Source: Natronogracilivirga saccharolytica (GTDB taxonomy: Bacteria > Bacteroidota > Rhodothermia > Balneolales > Natronogracilivirgulaceae). Taken from it: a stretch of DNA of 64,000 nucleotides. The translations under genes and the position numbers were made by a program. Of the stretch, positions 1-8,111 are shown piece after piece. The notes under the pieces were generated by a model. That model did not search any database. It saw only the letters and a list, made by a program, of their open reading frames with translations, and was not told the origin of the DNA. The DNA lies in assembly GCF_017921895.1 (NCBI RefSeq), contig NZ_JAFIDN010000005.1, positions 186,001-250,000 on the forward strand, in the 5' to 3' direction. Position 1 is the stretch's first letter. Each line of letters begins with the position of its first letter.

Positions 1-219
1 ATAATCCGACAGAGCCCGTTCCACCGCAGTTTTGTCGGTAATATCCAGCTCCTTCCTTGTAAGCCCGAGATAATCAGCCCCGGATCGCTCCATCCATTCC
101 ACCCATTCGCTTCCCAGCTGTCCGCCTGCACCGAGAATCAGCCACCGCCTGTAGTGCTGCGGAGGCCTTGCAGGCTCCGGAACCTGCTGCGGTGACAGAT
201 CTTCATTGCGCCCTTTCAT
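1..219 (-). CDS. rmlD: dTDP-4-dehydrorhamnose reductase, N-terminal part (window edge)
   Basis: This gene runs off the left edge; only the first 73 codons are present. RmlD enzymes reduce dTDP-4-keto-L-rhamnose to dTDP-L-rhamnose with NAD(P)H in the cytoplasm. The visible part has a short polar lead of about 24 residues and then the Rossmann nucleotide site LILGAGGQLG at residues 27-36, followed by LTRKELDITDKTAVERAL, a pattern typical of RmlD (the strand ending in D-I-T-D). The ATG at 219-217 lies 4 bases after the rmlA stop, so the two genes are surely co-transcribed. The 24-residue lead is longer than usual for RmlD, so translation might begin further in, but no other ATG is near. The rest of the enzyme, including the YxxxK motif, is outside the window. 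Confidence 0.8.
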   Translation of the reverse strand, partial: MKGRNEDLSPQQVPEPARPPQHYRRWLILGAGGQLGSEWVEWMERSGADYLGLTRKELDITDKTAVERALSDY

Positions 220-223
220 CAGA

Positions 224-937
224 TCACCCACCATCAGTACGGTGCATCAATTCATTGGCGCGCCACAGTGACTGCGGGGTTCCGGCGTCGGTCCACCAGC
301 CTTTCATGACGCTGTAGTACATCTTTCCTTCCCGGATGTAGTGGTTGTTGACGTCGGTGATTTCAAGTTCTCCACGGCCCGACGGCTTAAGAGTCCGGAT
401 ATAGTCAAAAACCTTTGCATCGTACATGTATACTCCGGTGACGCAGAGGTTGGATTTCGGCTTTTCCGGCTTTTCCTCGATCCCGGCAATCCGGTCACCG
501 TCCAGTTCAACCACGCCGTAACGCGTGGGATCCTCCACCTCTTTGAGCATAATCCCGGCGCCGGAACCGGGATAGGCCGCCATGGCAGCCGAAAGATCAT
601 CCTCAAAAATATTGTCTCCCAGGATGACGGTCATGGTGTCACCTCCAGCAAAGTTTTCAGCCAGACCGAGCGCCTGGGCAATTCCGCCGGCTTCATCCTG
701 AACCTTGTATGTAAAACGGCATCCGAATTCACGGCCTGAACCCAGGAGGCTGACGACATCGCCCATGTGTTCCGTTCCAGTTACAATCAGAATTTCCTCA
801 ATCCCGGCGCCGGTGAGCTTCTCGATCGGATAATAGATCATGGGTTTGTTGCCGACCGGCAGCAGGTGCTTGTTTGTGACTTTGGTCAGCGGATACAAAC
901 GAGAACCTGTTCCGCCCGCAAGTACAATACCTTTCAT
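224..937 (-). CDS. rmlA: Glucose-1-phosphate thymidylyltransferase, short form
   Basis: Makes dTDP-glucose from dTTP and glucose-1-phosphate, the first step of dTDP-rhamnose synthesis for cell-surface glycans. The nucleotidyltransferase signature GGTGSRLYPLT starts at residue 8, followed by the sugar-phosphate loop NKHLLPVGNKPMIYYP (22-37), LGDNIF near 106, EEKPEKPKS near 154 and WWTDAGTP near 213. At 237 residues it lacks the C-terminal dimer extension of the roughly 290-residue enterobacterial RmlA and belongs with the shorter form seen in many bacteria and archaea. It sits directly before rmlD. Its upstream DNA is a repeated leader element that also precedes the DUF2237 gene at 40865. A related sugar-1-phosphate nucleotidylyltransferase specificity cannot be excluded from sequence alone, but the rmlD neighbour favours dTTP and glucose. 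Confidence 0.85.
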   Translation of the reverse strand: MKGIVLAGGTGSRLYPLTKVTNKHLLPVGNKPMIYYPIEKLTGAGIEEILIVTGTEHMGDVVSLLGSGREFGCRFTYKVQDEAGGIAQALGLAENFAGGDTMTVILGDNIFEDDLSAAMAAYPGSGAGIMLKEVEDPTRYGVVELDGDRIAGIEEKPEKPKSNLCVTGVYMYDAKVFDYIRTLKPSGRGELEITDVNNHYIREGKMYYSVMKGWWTDAGTPQSLWRANELMHRTDGG

Positions 938-1023
938 GTGTTTAAATGTTTGGATTTATGTCGTCACATGTAATGTCATGACCGTATGTAATCATGCGCC
1001 TGTGTGTCCGGGCGCCGACCCGG
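938..1023 (-). repeat. Leader element, copy proximal to rmlA
   Basis: Read toward rmlA, this block has a GC hairpin (arms at 1008-1012 and 1019-1023), then CACACAGGCGCATGATTA (1006-989), a spacer, CATGTGACG (970-962), an AT-rich stretch and AAACACATGAAA, which contains the rmlA start. The same order of parts lies before the DUF2237 gene (40765-40864), where the hairpin stem has a different sequence but still pairs. That points to a leader RNA or a shared promoter unit. The function is unknown. Confidence 0.6.
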
Positions 1024-1033
1024 TCATGTTCAT

Positions 1034-1136
1034 TTCATCTGTTTAAAATTTTTGGATTTATATCGTCACATGAACCGAAGGTCACCAAGTGAAATGCCAT
1101 GACTGTCATGACAGTTTCAATCACACGTTTGTGCAG
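1034..1136 (-). repeat. Leader element, distal decayed copy
   Basis: A second copy lies about 100 bases upstream of the first. The segment 1039-1072 closely matches 938-970 and ends at an ATG (1038-1036) that leads nowhere. The segment 1065-1095 matches 40810-40840 on the other strand at 30 of 31 positions. A small perfect palindrome CTGTCATGACAG lies at 1103-1114. The rest of the 938-1284 gap (1137-1284) shows no gene or clear signal. Confidence 0.55.
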
Positions 1137-1284
1137 CAGAGCCTATGCCCCGTCATGAGTTTTTCATAATACACTGTTCGTCAGATCTTAGATGTCGTCG
1201 TGATATTTCATGTCTGAAGTTATTCTGACGCACAATGGTTGTCCGCATAATAGGATATTCGCAGGAATACATAAAGCGGACGTG

Positions 1285-2568
1285 TCATATTTTTTCGGGC
1301 CGGGTCACCAGCAGCACAAGCCGGTCCTGATGGTCTGACAGGGCAAACAGGTGGGCATCATCGCCCATCTTCAGATTTAGTTTACGATAGAGCTGATCAA
1401 CAGTGTGCGGAAAACCACGCTGATGAATATGCACCCTCTCATAGCCCTGTTGTTTCAGCCGGGTTTTGACTTTGCGCGGTTTGAATTCCAGTATTTCTTC
1501 GATTTTGTACACCTTTCCGGGAAAGTCTGACGCAAGATGACTGCCGGTCAGGTAACCGGCATCGCGATGCAGCCTGCCGAGTCCGAACTGCACGGCAACC
1601 TGATCGATGAGTTTCATTTTATGCAGTGCAGGATCGGGATCGTAAAGCCACTCATCCGGCGGCATGATATCGGCGGCAGCCCGGTCGGCCTTGTCTGCGG
1701 GGCCGGTCACCCGGAATTTCTCATAACCCCGGCTGTCCAGCAGTACCACCTCCGGAACAGGACGGCTTAGTTCATGTTGATCATCCGGTTGCTCAGACTG
1801 ATCCTGATGCAGGCCCTGATGCTTTCCCTTCCGGACGCCATGATGCCCGATGCCCTCAACAAGCAACTCCTTGACCTCCCCTTCGACTGAAACGGCAACA
1901 ATCGTCCGGCATCCCTCAAACTCACGCCCGGCAAGGTTAGCATCCATCATCGGCGACAGTTTCACCAGATACCTGCTTCCCGCTGAGCGGATGAGATCCA
2001 GATGCTGCAATACAGGCGGTTCGCTGTCATCCGGCGTAACGACACGCCTGCCCCGGCTGCGACGCGACGGATCGATATAAACGATATCACAAAATGGTTC
2101 CCCGGGTTTTTCCCCGGACCTGGATGCCAGCCAGGACACAGCATCGTCATTCATGTGGAAAATCTTTCCTTCAAGTCCCAGCAACCGGTGATTGTGAGCG
2201 GCAATTTCAGCCAGTTCTGTATTCTTTTCACAATAGTACACCCCGGTACCTGCCCGTGCCCACGCAGCGCTATCGATCCCGAGTCCGCCGGTCAGATCAG
2301 CTGCTGAAGATGCGGACCAGCGCCTGGCACGATATGTTGCTGCGGCAAATCCGGACGACTGCTCCAGGGGTTCCCGAAGATAGATCATTCCCGGAGTGTG
2401 CAGATCGAGCAGCTTGCGTTCGGCGCGCGGATAGCAGTGCAGCTGTTCGGCAATCTCCCGGACCGGCCACTCCTTTTTCCCGGAGTAGTTCAGCGCAAAC
2501 GCAGCTGGTGACCAGTCGCGGTGCTGCTCAAGAATATCTGTCCAGCCGGTAGTGTGTATTAAAAGCAT
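1285..2568 (-). CDS. Class I SAM-dependent methyltransferase with THUMP-like domain
   Basis: A 427-residue protein with a central Rossmann-type methyltransferase core. Motif I DLTGGLGID is at 91-99, an acidic post-I residue follows in YYCEKN (111-116), and the catalytic-loop region reads VYIDPSRR (163-170), with LVKLSPMMD soon after. The last roughly 90 residues (KVYKIEEILEFKPRKVK onward) resemble the THUMP-like tail of a Bacteroidota family of uncharacterised methyltransferases that probably act on RNA. A low-complexity His/Gln-rich insert (about residues 240-265) interrupts the core. The substrate is unknown. It is monocistronic as far as can be seen, with 315 bases to the divergent gene at 2884. 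Confidence 0.7.
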   Translation of the reverse strand: MLLIHTTGWTDILEQHRDWSPAAFALNYSGKKEWPVREIAEQLHCYPRAERKLLDLHTPGMIYLREPLEQSSGFAAATYRARRWSASSAADLTGGLGIDSAAWARAGTGVYYCEKNTELAEIAAHNHRLLGLEGKIFHMNDDAVSWLASRSGEKPGEPFCDIVYIDPSRRSRGRRVVTPDDSEPPVLQHLDLIRSAGSRYLVKLSPMMDANLAGREFEGCRTIVAVSVEGEVKELLVEGIGHHGVRKGKHQGLHQDQSEQPDDQHELSRPVPEVVLLDSRGYEKFRVTGPADKADRAAADIMPPDEWLYDPDPALHKMKLIDQVAVQFGLGRLHRDAGYLTGSHLASDFPGKVYKIEEILEFKPRKVKTRLKQQGYERVHIHQRGFPHTVDQLYRKLNLKMGDDAHLFALSDHQDRLVLLVTRPEKI

Positions 2569-2883
2569 CAGTCAGGAAGCCACCTTTTTTGTTATCCACC
2601 ATTCCCTAAACGGAAACAGAAAAGTAGCCCTTTCCGCCATCATGCCCAAGTTCTGCTCGAAAATTCACCTGGCCGCCCTCATGCTCTGTAAAGCCCAACC
2701 CTATGATTTTTCAGCCCTTGCAATAAAATCATTAGATATTGGCTTATAATTTTTGTATTCTTCAATTTCTGTGTGGTTTATGAAAAAACGGACCAGAACG
2801 TTCGCTTTCCGGGATAGCATCACACTGACACATATGCCTCCCCGGTTGGTTTATTCAGAACATCTGTTTGGATACTATTACTT
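2569..2883. other. Intergenic region between divergent genes
   Basis: 315 bases with no convincing gene. The part from 2700 to 2770 is AT-rich and should hold the promoter of the gene at 2884, but I see no clean -33/-7 pair. No strong Shine-Dalgarno site precedes either start. Confidence 0.5.
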
Positions 2884-4686
2884 ATGACACTTGTACATTC
2901 GTTTCACATCCCGGTAATGGGGACGGGACACTCCATTGACACCCCCATTCGAGTAGCTCCTTTTGGTATTGATTCTGTCATTTCCGTTGTGGATGACCTG
3001 CTGGTTGAGAAAATCCGCAAATATTATGCTGCCCAATACGATTTGCCTTACGAAAACATTCCCCGGAATGCGGATGACGGACGGGCCAGAAGAATCACCG
3101 CCTATCTTGATACCGTTGAGGATGTCGTAAAAAAGAAATTTTACGAGATCCGCAACCAGCCCTTCTTCTCCGAGAACGACAAGGCAAAATTCTTTGAAAT
3201 GCTTCCCGATGCATCAACGCTGAAATCAGGCTGGGAACAGCTCAAAAGCATGGCCCCTTCTTTTGAACGGGAGAAAATGGAGGAAAAACTCACTGCCATG
3301 ATGAAACCCGGCGCTATTGATGTCAACATCATGGCCAAGGTCGACCGGCTGCTGAACGACGACAGCGGCACCCCGATGAGCAGTGAATTCAGTGACGCAA
3401 ATGCCGCATTCCGCGGATTCGCAAAAAGCAAACTCCGTTCTTCTGTCGTACTCTCAGCGGGCTTCAACCCCCGCCTGTACAACTACATGTCAGAATTCCG
3501 CGACTTCTACCGCGATGCGTCCGGTGATCTGAAGAAGAAGATCATTCTTAAAGTCAGCGATTTCCGCTCGGCCCTGATCCAGGGGAAATTCCTGGCTAAA
3601 AAAGGTCTGGAGATTGCCGAATTCCGCATTGAATCCGGACTGAATTGCGGCGGACACGCTTTCGCATCAGACGGACAGCTTCTGCCCGTGATACTGGATG
3701 AGTTTCGTGAAAAAAAGGAGCAGCTCAGCCGCACCTTCCAGCCCCTTATTACCTCCTTTTATGAAAGTATGGGCTGGGATTATCCCGAATCAGCTTACAC
3801 AGAGGAGCCGCTCATAACCGTTCAGGGCGGCATCGGCACAAGCGGTGAAAACCTCAGGCTGCTCGAAGAATACGAAATGGACAAAACCGGCTGGGGAACA
3901 CCATTTCTGCTTGTGCCGGAAGCGACACCGGTAGACGAACCCACCCGGGAATTGCTCCGGAATGCCGGTGAAGATGATCTGTATCTCAGCGGAGTTTCGC
4001 CGCTTGGGGTCCCCTTCAACAATGTCAGAAATACCGGTTCGGAAAACTGGACAGCCCGGCGCTCAAAAACCGAAAAGCCGGGTTCCCCTTGCCCGAAAGG
4101 GTTTCTACAGTTCAACACCGAGTTCACCAACAACCCGATCTGCACCGCATCAAGTCAGTACCAGATTCTCAAGATCGATGAGATCAATCGTTCGGAGCTG
4201 GATGAAACCGCCAAGCAAAAACGCAAGGCGGAAGTCCTCGAGAAAACATGTCTCTGTGACCATCTTGGCAACGGTGCACTGATCGCACTCGGGATTCAGG
4301 GAGAAAGCCGCTCGCCCCAGGCCGTCTGCCCCGGCCCCAACCTGGCCTGGTTTAACGGTATCTACTCTCTCCGTGAAATGATTGACCATATTTACGGGCG
4401 GGAAAAATCTCTGGTTCCGCGGGAACGTCCGCACATGTTTGCCAAAGAGATGGCCATGTACGTGGATTACCTTTCCCGCCAGCTGGAACTGGCTGATACA
4501 TCGGACGAAAAAGAGATGAAGCGCATTAACAAGCTTTTCAAAAATCTTCGGAGCAGTATCGACTACTGTGAGGAGATAGCCGGTGGCAAAGCATACGTAG
4601 ATGAAAATCTGGCTTCACTGCGGGATGCCGTCAGTGTACAGCGCGCCCGGCTTGAGGAGCTTTCTCCCGAAATGGTGGCAAACTGA
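2884..4686 (+). CDS. Conserved-looking protein of unknown function with six cysteines in motifs
   Basis: A 600-residue soluble protein with no signal peptide. I recall similar openings (PVMGTGHSIDTPIRVA, residues 10-25) in unassigned Bacteroidota proteins but know no function. All six cysteines lie in compact, conserved-looking motifs: LNCGGHAF (C255), SPCPKG (C403), NPICTASSQ (C420), TCLCDHLGNG (C456, C458) and VCPGPNL (C482), which suggests a metal or Fe-S site or thiol chemistry. CGGHAF together with VQGGIGTSGE (313-322) recalls the flavin TIM-barrel of nitronate monooxygenases, but this likeness is weak. The C-terminal 100 residues look helical. Its stop codon abuts the stop of the convergent lipoprotein gene, both lying in the palindrome TGATCA. 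Confidence 0.6.
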   Translation: MTLVHSFHIPVMGTGHSIDTPIRVAPFGIDSVISVVDDLLVEKIRKYYAAQYDLPYENIPRNADDGRARRITAYLDTVEDVVKKKFYEIRNQPFFSENDKAKFFEMLPDASTLKSGWEQLKSMAPSFEREKMEEKLTAMMKPGAIDVNIMAKVDRLLNDDSGTPMSSEFSDANAAFRGFAKSKLRSSVVLSAGFNPRLYNYMSEFRDFYRDASGDLKKKIILKVSDFRSALIQGKFLAKKGLEIAEFRIESGLNCGGHAFASDGQLLPVILDEFREKKEQLSRTFQPLITSFYESMGWDYPESAYTEEPLITVQGGIGTSGENLRLLEEYEMDKTGWGTPFLLVPEATPVDEPTRELLRNAGEDDLYLSGVSPLGVPFNNVRNTGSENWTARRSKTEKPGSPCPKGFLQFNTEFTNNPICTASSQYQILKIDEINRSELDETAKQKRKAEVLEKTCLCDHLGNGALIALGIQGESRSPQAVCPGPNLAWFNGIYSLREMIDHIYGREKSLVPRERPHMFAKEMAMYVDYLSRQLELADTSDEKEMKRINKLFKNLRSSIDYCEEIAGGKAYVDENLASLRDAVSVQRARLEELSPEMVAN

Positions 4687-5370
4687 TCAGAAACCCCATG
4701 GCGGAGGCGGCGCCTCGACCGGTGTGGTGAGATCAAAATCCACCCGGAACGTCCACTCGTTGCCTCTCATGGTGCCATAGGTAAATCGCTCGTGGGGATG
4801 AATCTCAACCCGCCAGCCCATGAACTTGCCGACTTCCTCGGTCCTGGGAGGATATATAAAGCGCTGCCAGTTCCCTTCACCTTCAACGGCATCACCGCCA
4901 TACCAGGTTTCTTCCTCTTCGGAGCCATCCTCATGGCGATGGTCATGACGCAGCTCCAGTTCGTCATCCCCGTGATTGAAAAACACCCATGTCCGCGAAC
5001 GGTCCCATTCCCCGGTTGCGGTTTCAATATGAAAAGGCAGCCGGGTTTCAAAATCGGTGCAGCTCCGGAAGTGCACGATGATGGTCTCACTGCCATCAAG
5101 CAAATCAACACCTTCGGCAGCTTCGGCGAGTTCCCCTTCAAAAGCGAGCCCGCAGTGTTCATGCAGTTTTGACCAGAAAATCTCTTCGGATGTGGGTTCA
5201 CCCATGCTTTCAAGCATTTCCTGCTCTTCCTGCGTCATATCTTCTGGGACGTCGGCGGACGCATCCTCATTATCCGGCTGCTCTTCGCCGCATCCGGCAA
5301 GCATCACAAATACAAGCATCAAGACAGTCAGGACAGAAGCATTCAGGTTAAACATTGCAGATGATTGCAT
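4687..5370 (-). CDS. Acidic lipoprotein of unknown function
   Basis: 227 residues. A signal peptide ends in the lipobox LAGC (C27), so the mature protein should be lipid-anchored. The mature N-terminus is strongly acidic (about residues 28-65), as is the middle (DDELELRHDHRHEDGSEEEE). The C-terminal half is likely beta-rich and ends in VEAPPPPWGF. I do not recognise a family. The gene starts one base after the stop of the LEA-domain lipoprotein gene, so the two are translationally coupled and may act together at the envelope. A second ATG at residue 6 is an equally good start. Confidence 0.65.
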   Translation of the reverse strand: MQSSAMFNLNASVLTVLMLVFVMLAGCGEEQPDNEDASADVPEDMTQEEQEMLESMGEPTSEEIFWSKLHEHCGLAFEGELAEAAEGVDLLDGSETIIVHFRSCTDFETRLPFHIETATGEWDRSRTWVFFNHGDDELELRHDHRHEDGSEEEETWYGGDAVEGEGNWQRFIYPPRTEEVGKFMGWRVEIHPHERFTYGTMRGNEWTFRVDFDLTTPVEAPPPPWGF

Positions 5371-5371
5371 A

Positions 5372-6223
5372 TCAGTCTCCTATCATATAGTCACCGGTAA
5401 GATGAAAAGGCAGTCGGGTTTTATCTTTAAAAGCGGGATGATCAATTTTGACATCGCCGTCTCCGCGGATGTCATACTCCAGCTTTCTGTTTCCCCTGAG
5501 CATATCTATCACCGTGCTCCCCAGATCACCAAGTCCGAAGCTGAAACGAACAGGCACTTCGGCATTTTCACCGGATTCAAAGGAGATATCACCGACATTG
5601 ATGTCGGCTAGTTCCGTTCCGCTTACCGTTGCTCCAAGATTCAGATCTGAAAGTGTCATTCCAAGCGGGTTCGGATTGGACACATCCAGATAAAGTGACA
5701 CATCTACTCCGGAAAATGAAAAATCGTGCACTTCAAAACGCGAAAAGGCGACTTCCGGCATTCTGAGCACGGGAAGATCTCCTTCCACCCTCACGGGGAT
5801 TTTTGCATTTCCATATACCGGGATATCCACACTGACTTCCGTGTCCAGTGCATAGGAAAAACTGTCGGACCGCACCACCGATGAAACCGACTCATAAAGG
5901 TCCTTGTAGGAAAGTGTCAGGGGAAGCGATACTGTTGCTTTGGAACGCGACTCCACCTCCAGCTTTTCCGTGTGTGTTCCTGACAGAAAATCGCTGTCAT
6001 TAATGGCAAGAGAGTAGATGTACTCTTCAAGCTTCACCCCTACCCTGTTGGGATTGTCAACTTCAAAATGAAACATCAGATCGATGCTTTCAAGGGATAT
6101 GCCCTCGACACTCACATCCTTGTAGGACACATCCGGAGACTCGTATCCGGCTAATCCCCTGATGGTGCTGCAGCCTGAAACGGTCAGCAAGACCACCAGC
6201 AACAGTATCCCCGCACGGTTCAT
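5372..6223 (-). CDS. LEA14-like lipoprotein with two WHy domains
   Basis: A 283-residue lipoprotein. I chose the ATG at 6223 because it gives a compact signal peptide ending in the lipobox VSGC (Cys18); an upstream in-frame ATG at 6253 would add ten residues. Two similar halves each carry the LEA type 2 (WHy) pattern: 'FHFEVDNPNRVGVKLEEYIY' near residues 51-70, and 'LYLDVSNPNPLGMTLSDLNL' near 176-195, both with the N-P-N/N-P-L turn. Such domains are linked to desiccation or osmotic stress in bacteria and plants. The gene is co-transcribed with the acidic lipoprotein just downstream. The exact role is unknown. Confidence 0.78.
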   Translation of the reverse strand: MNRAGILLLVVLLTVSGCSTIRGLAGYESPDVSYKDVSVEGISLESIDLMFHFEVDNPNRVGVKLEEYIYSLAINDSDFLSGTHTEKLEVESRSKATVSLPLTLSYKDLYESVSSVVRSDSFSYALDTEVSVDIPVYGNAKIPVRVEGDLPVLRMPEVAFSRFEVHDFSFSGVDVSLYLDVSNPNPLGMTLSDLNLGATVSGTELADINVGDISFESGENAEVPVRFSFGLGDLGSTVIDMLRGNRKLEYDIRGDGDVKIDHPAFKDKTRLPFHLTGDYMIGD

Positions 6224-6390
6224 ATTCACACTCCATTGTCGTATTGTCGTCAAATACCAATCCGGCTGAACCGGATGGCTGAAATTGTTACAGGTTCAAT
6301 AAAATACGACATTCAGCCTAAATAAACAGACAAGCAGCAATACGCAGGTGGATCACCGCCATAATAAGCCGGGAATGTTATTATCTGCCG

Positions 6391-6621
6391 CTACAAATTG
6401 CACATGCCGCCGGGGCAGCATCCGCCTCCGGTATCAGGCGGCAGGTCATTTCCACCGCTGCTTCCCTGAGTCAGGGCTATCCCTCCAAAAACCTGCGAGA
6501 AACTCCGGGATCCGCAGTCTTCACATATGAGAGATCCTGCCATTTCTGCTTTGTTATCCATGGATGACCGGAACTCTGTAACTTTTCCGCAATCTTTGCA
6601 TTTGTACTCGTAAAGTGGCAT
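6391..6621 (-). CDS. FmdB-family zinc-ribbon protein
   Basis: 76 residues. It starts with the family hallmark MPLYEYKCKDCG and has two CxxC knuckles (C8/C11 and C33/C36) that should bind one zinc ion. The tail is Gly-rich and ends GGGCCPGGMCNL with three more cysteines. The family (FmdB, 'CxxC_CxxC_SSSS') is widespread and named after a putative regulator of the methylotroph formamidase operon; its function is unclear. It stands alone, 219 bases after the aminotransferase gene and 167 before the LEA-protein start. I see no other gene in either gap. Confidence 0.85.
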   Translation of the reverse strand: MPLYEYKCKDCGKVTEFRSSMDNKAEMAGSLICEDCGSRSFSQVFGGIALTQGSSGGNDLPPDTGGGCCPGGMCNL

Positions 6622-6840
6622 GACTGTAATACGGTTAATAGTTTAGTAGTGTCCGGTTTGCTGTGGCAGCTGCCTCAGGGCTTTTTGACCTCCAGCTGAA
6701 CAGGCGCACCGGTATTTACATATATACTTATTTATATAATAACAAATAATTTCTGCCCCGTCAACCTGAATAACTGTTGCCCGTGTGCCGGTTTATGAAA
6801 TTTGAAAAACTTTTCCCGGTTTTACAGGCCAGACAGGAGT

Positions 6841-8034
6841 CTAACGCATTTTCAGCGCGCGGCAAATTTGCCGGGTTGCCTGACGGATGCGATGGGTGTT
6901 TTCGACCAGGCTCATGCGAACATATCCTTCGCCGGCACTGCCGAATCCGGTTCCGGGCGTGACCAGCACCTCGGCCTCATCAAGAAGCCATTCGGCAAAC
7001 CGGTACGATCCGGCTTCACGGAATGGTTCAGGCACAGGTGCCCAGACAAACATGGCCCCTCTTTTCCGTGGAATGTGCCACTCACCCCGGGATAATCCAT
7101 CGACAAGGGTGTCACGACGGGCCTCGTATTTTTGAGCGAGTTCCCTTACTTCGTCCTGATCTTTTCTGAGCGATACAATCGCGGCAACCTGTATAGGTGT
7201 GAACATTCCGTAGTCAAAAAACGCCTTGATCCGGCTGAGCAGGGCAATAATCTCCGGATTCCCGAGGCAAAATCCGCATCTCCATCCGGCCATATTGTAC
7301 GATTTGCTCATAGTGAAGAACTCCACCGCTACATCCCTGGCTCCCTCAACCTGCATGACACTCGGCGCCTGATAGTCACCGAATGTGATATCCTTGTAGG
7401 CAAAGTCGTGGATCAGAATAACCGAATGCTCACGACACCAGCTGACCATATCTTCGAAAAAAGAAAGATCAACCGTGGTTCCGGTGGGATTGTGGGGATA
7501 GTTGAGATACAGAACCTTCGGTGTTTCGGGAAGCGCCTCGATTGAGGCGATAAGCTCTGCCGCATCATCGGTAACCGGAATGTTCCGTACCTCGGCTCCG
7601 GCGATGACGGCACTCCACATGTGTACCGGAAAATAGGGCTCCGGTACGGCGCAGGTCTCGCCGGGTCCAAGCAGGGCAAGTGAAAGATGGGACAATCCTT
7701 CCTTGCTGCCGATCGTCGATATAATCTCCGACTCCGGATCGAGCGTTACGCCATACACATTTTTGTAATGATCAGCCACGGCATCCAGCAAATGAGGAAT
7801 GCCTGTTGCGCGTGAGTATCGGTGAACCTTGGTATCATCCAGAACCTCCCTGATCTTTTCCACAGCATCGCGCGATGCCGGCATATCGGGATTTCCCATT
7901 CCGAAATCGATGATATCGATCCCCCGGGAGCGGCGGTGCTGTTTCTCGGCATTAAGCCGTCCGAACACATATTCGGGCAGCTGCTGCATGCGCGAGGCCG
8001 GTTTGATAAATTGCTTTTGCTGTTGAGCACTCAT
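6841..8034 (-). CDS. PLP aminotransferase of the lysine/diaminopimelate operon
   Basis: A 397-residue fold-type I aminotransferase. It has the cofactor motif NYPHNPTG (178-185), D210 and Y213 in HDFAYKD, the Schiff-base lysine K244 in TMSKSYNMAGWR and the substrate arginine in YVRMSL near the end. By sequence it resembles the AlaC/LL-DAP-aminotransferase group. Because it is the last gene of dapB-dapA-dapD, I infer that it transfers the amino group to N-succinyl-2-amino-6-ketopimelate (the DapC step). Alanine-type transaminase activity is the main alternative. Transcription should be controlled by the tandem lysine riboswitches at the operon head. Confidence 0.8.
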   Translation of the reverse strand: MSAQQQKQFIKPASRMQQLPEYVFGRLNAEKQHRRSRGIDIIDFGMGNPDMPASRDAVEKIREVLDDTKVHRYSRATGIPHLLDAVADHYKNVYGVTLDPESEIISTIGSKEGLSHLSLALLGPGETCAVPEPYFPVHMWSAVIAGAEVRNIPVTDDAAELIASIEALPETPKVLYLNYPHNPTGTTVDLSFFEDMVSWCREHSVILIHDFAYKDITFGDYQAPSVMQVEGARDVAVEFFTMSKSYNMAGWRCGFCLGNPEIIALLSRIKAFFDYGMFTPIQVAAIVSLRKDQDEVRELAQKYEARRDTLVDGLSRGEWHIPRKRGAMFVWAPVPEPFREAGSYRFAEWLLDEAEVLVTPGTGFGSAGEGYVRMSLVENTHRIRQATRQICRALKMR

Positions 8035-8111
8035 GGTTTGATCATTTTGTAGATGTCGGTGTGTACAGATAACTGAATCGTATCCGGCAGGATGCTGGTA
8101 TAATAACCCAG

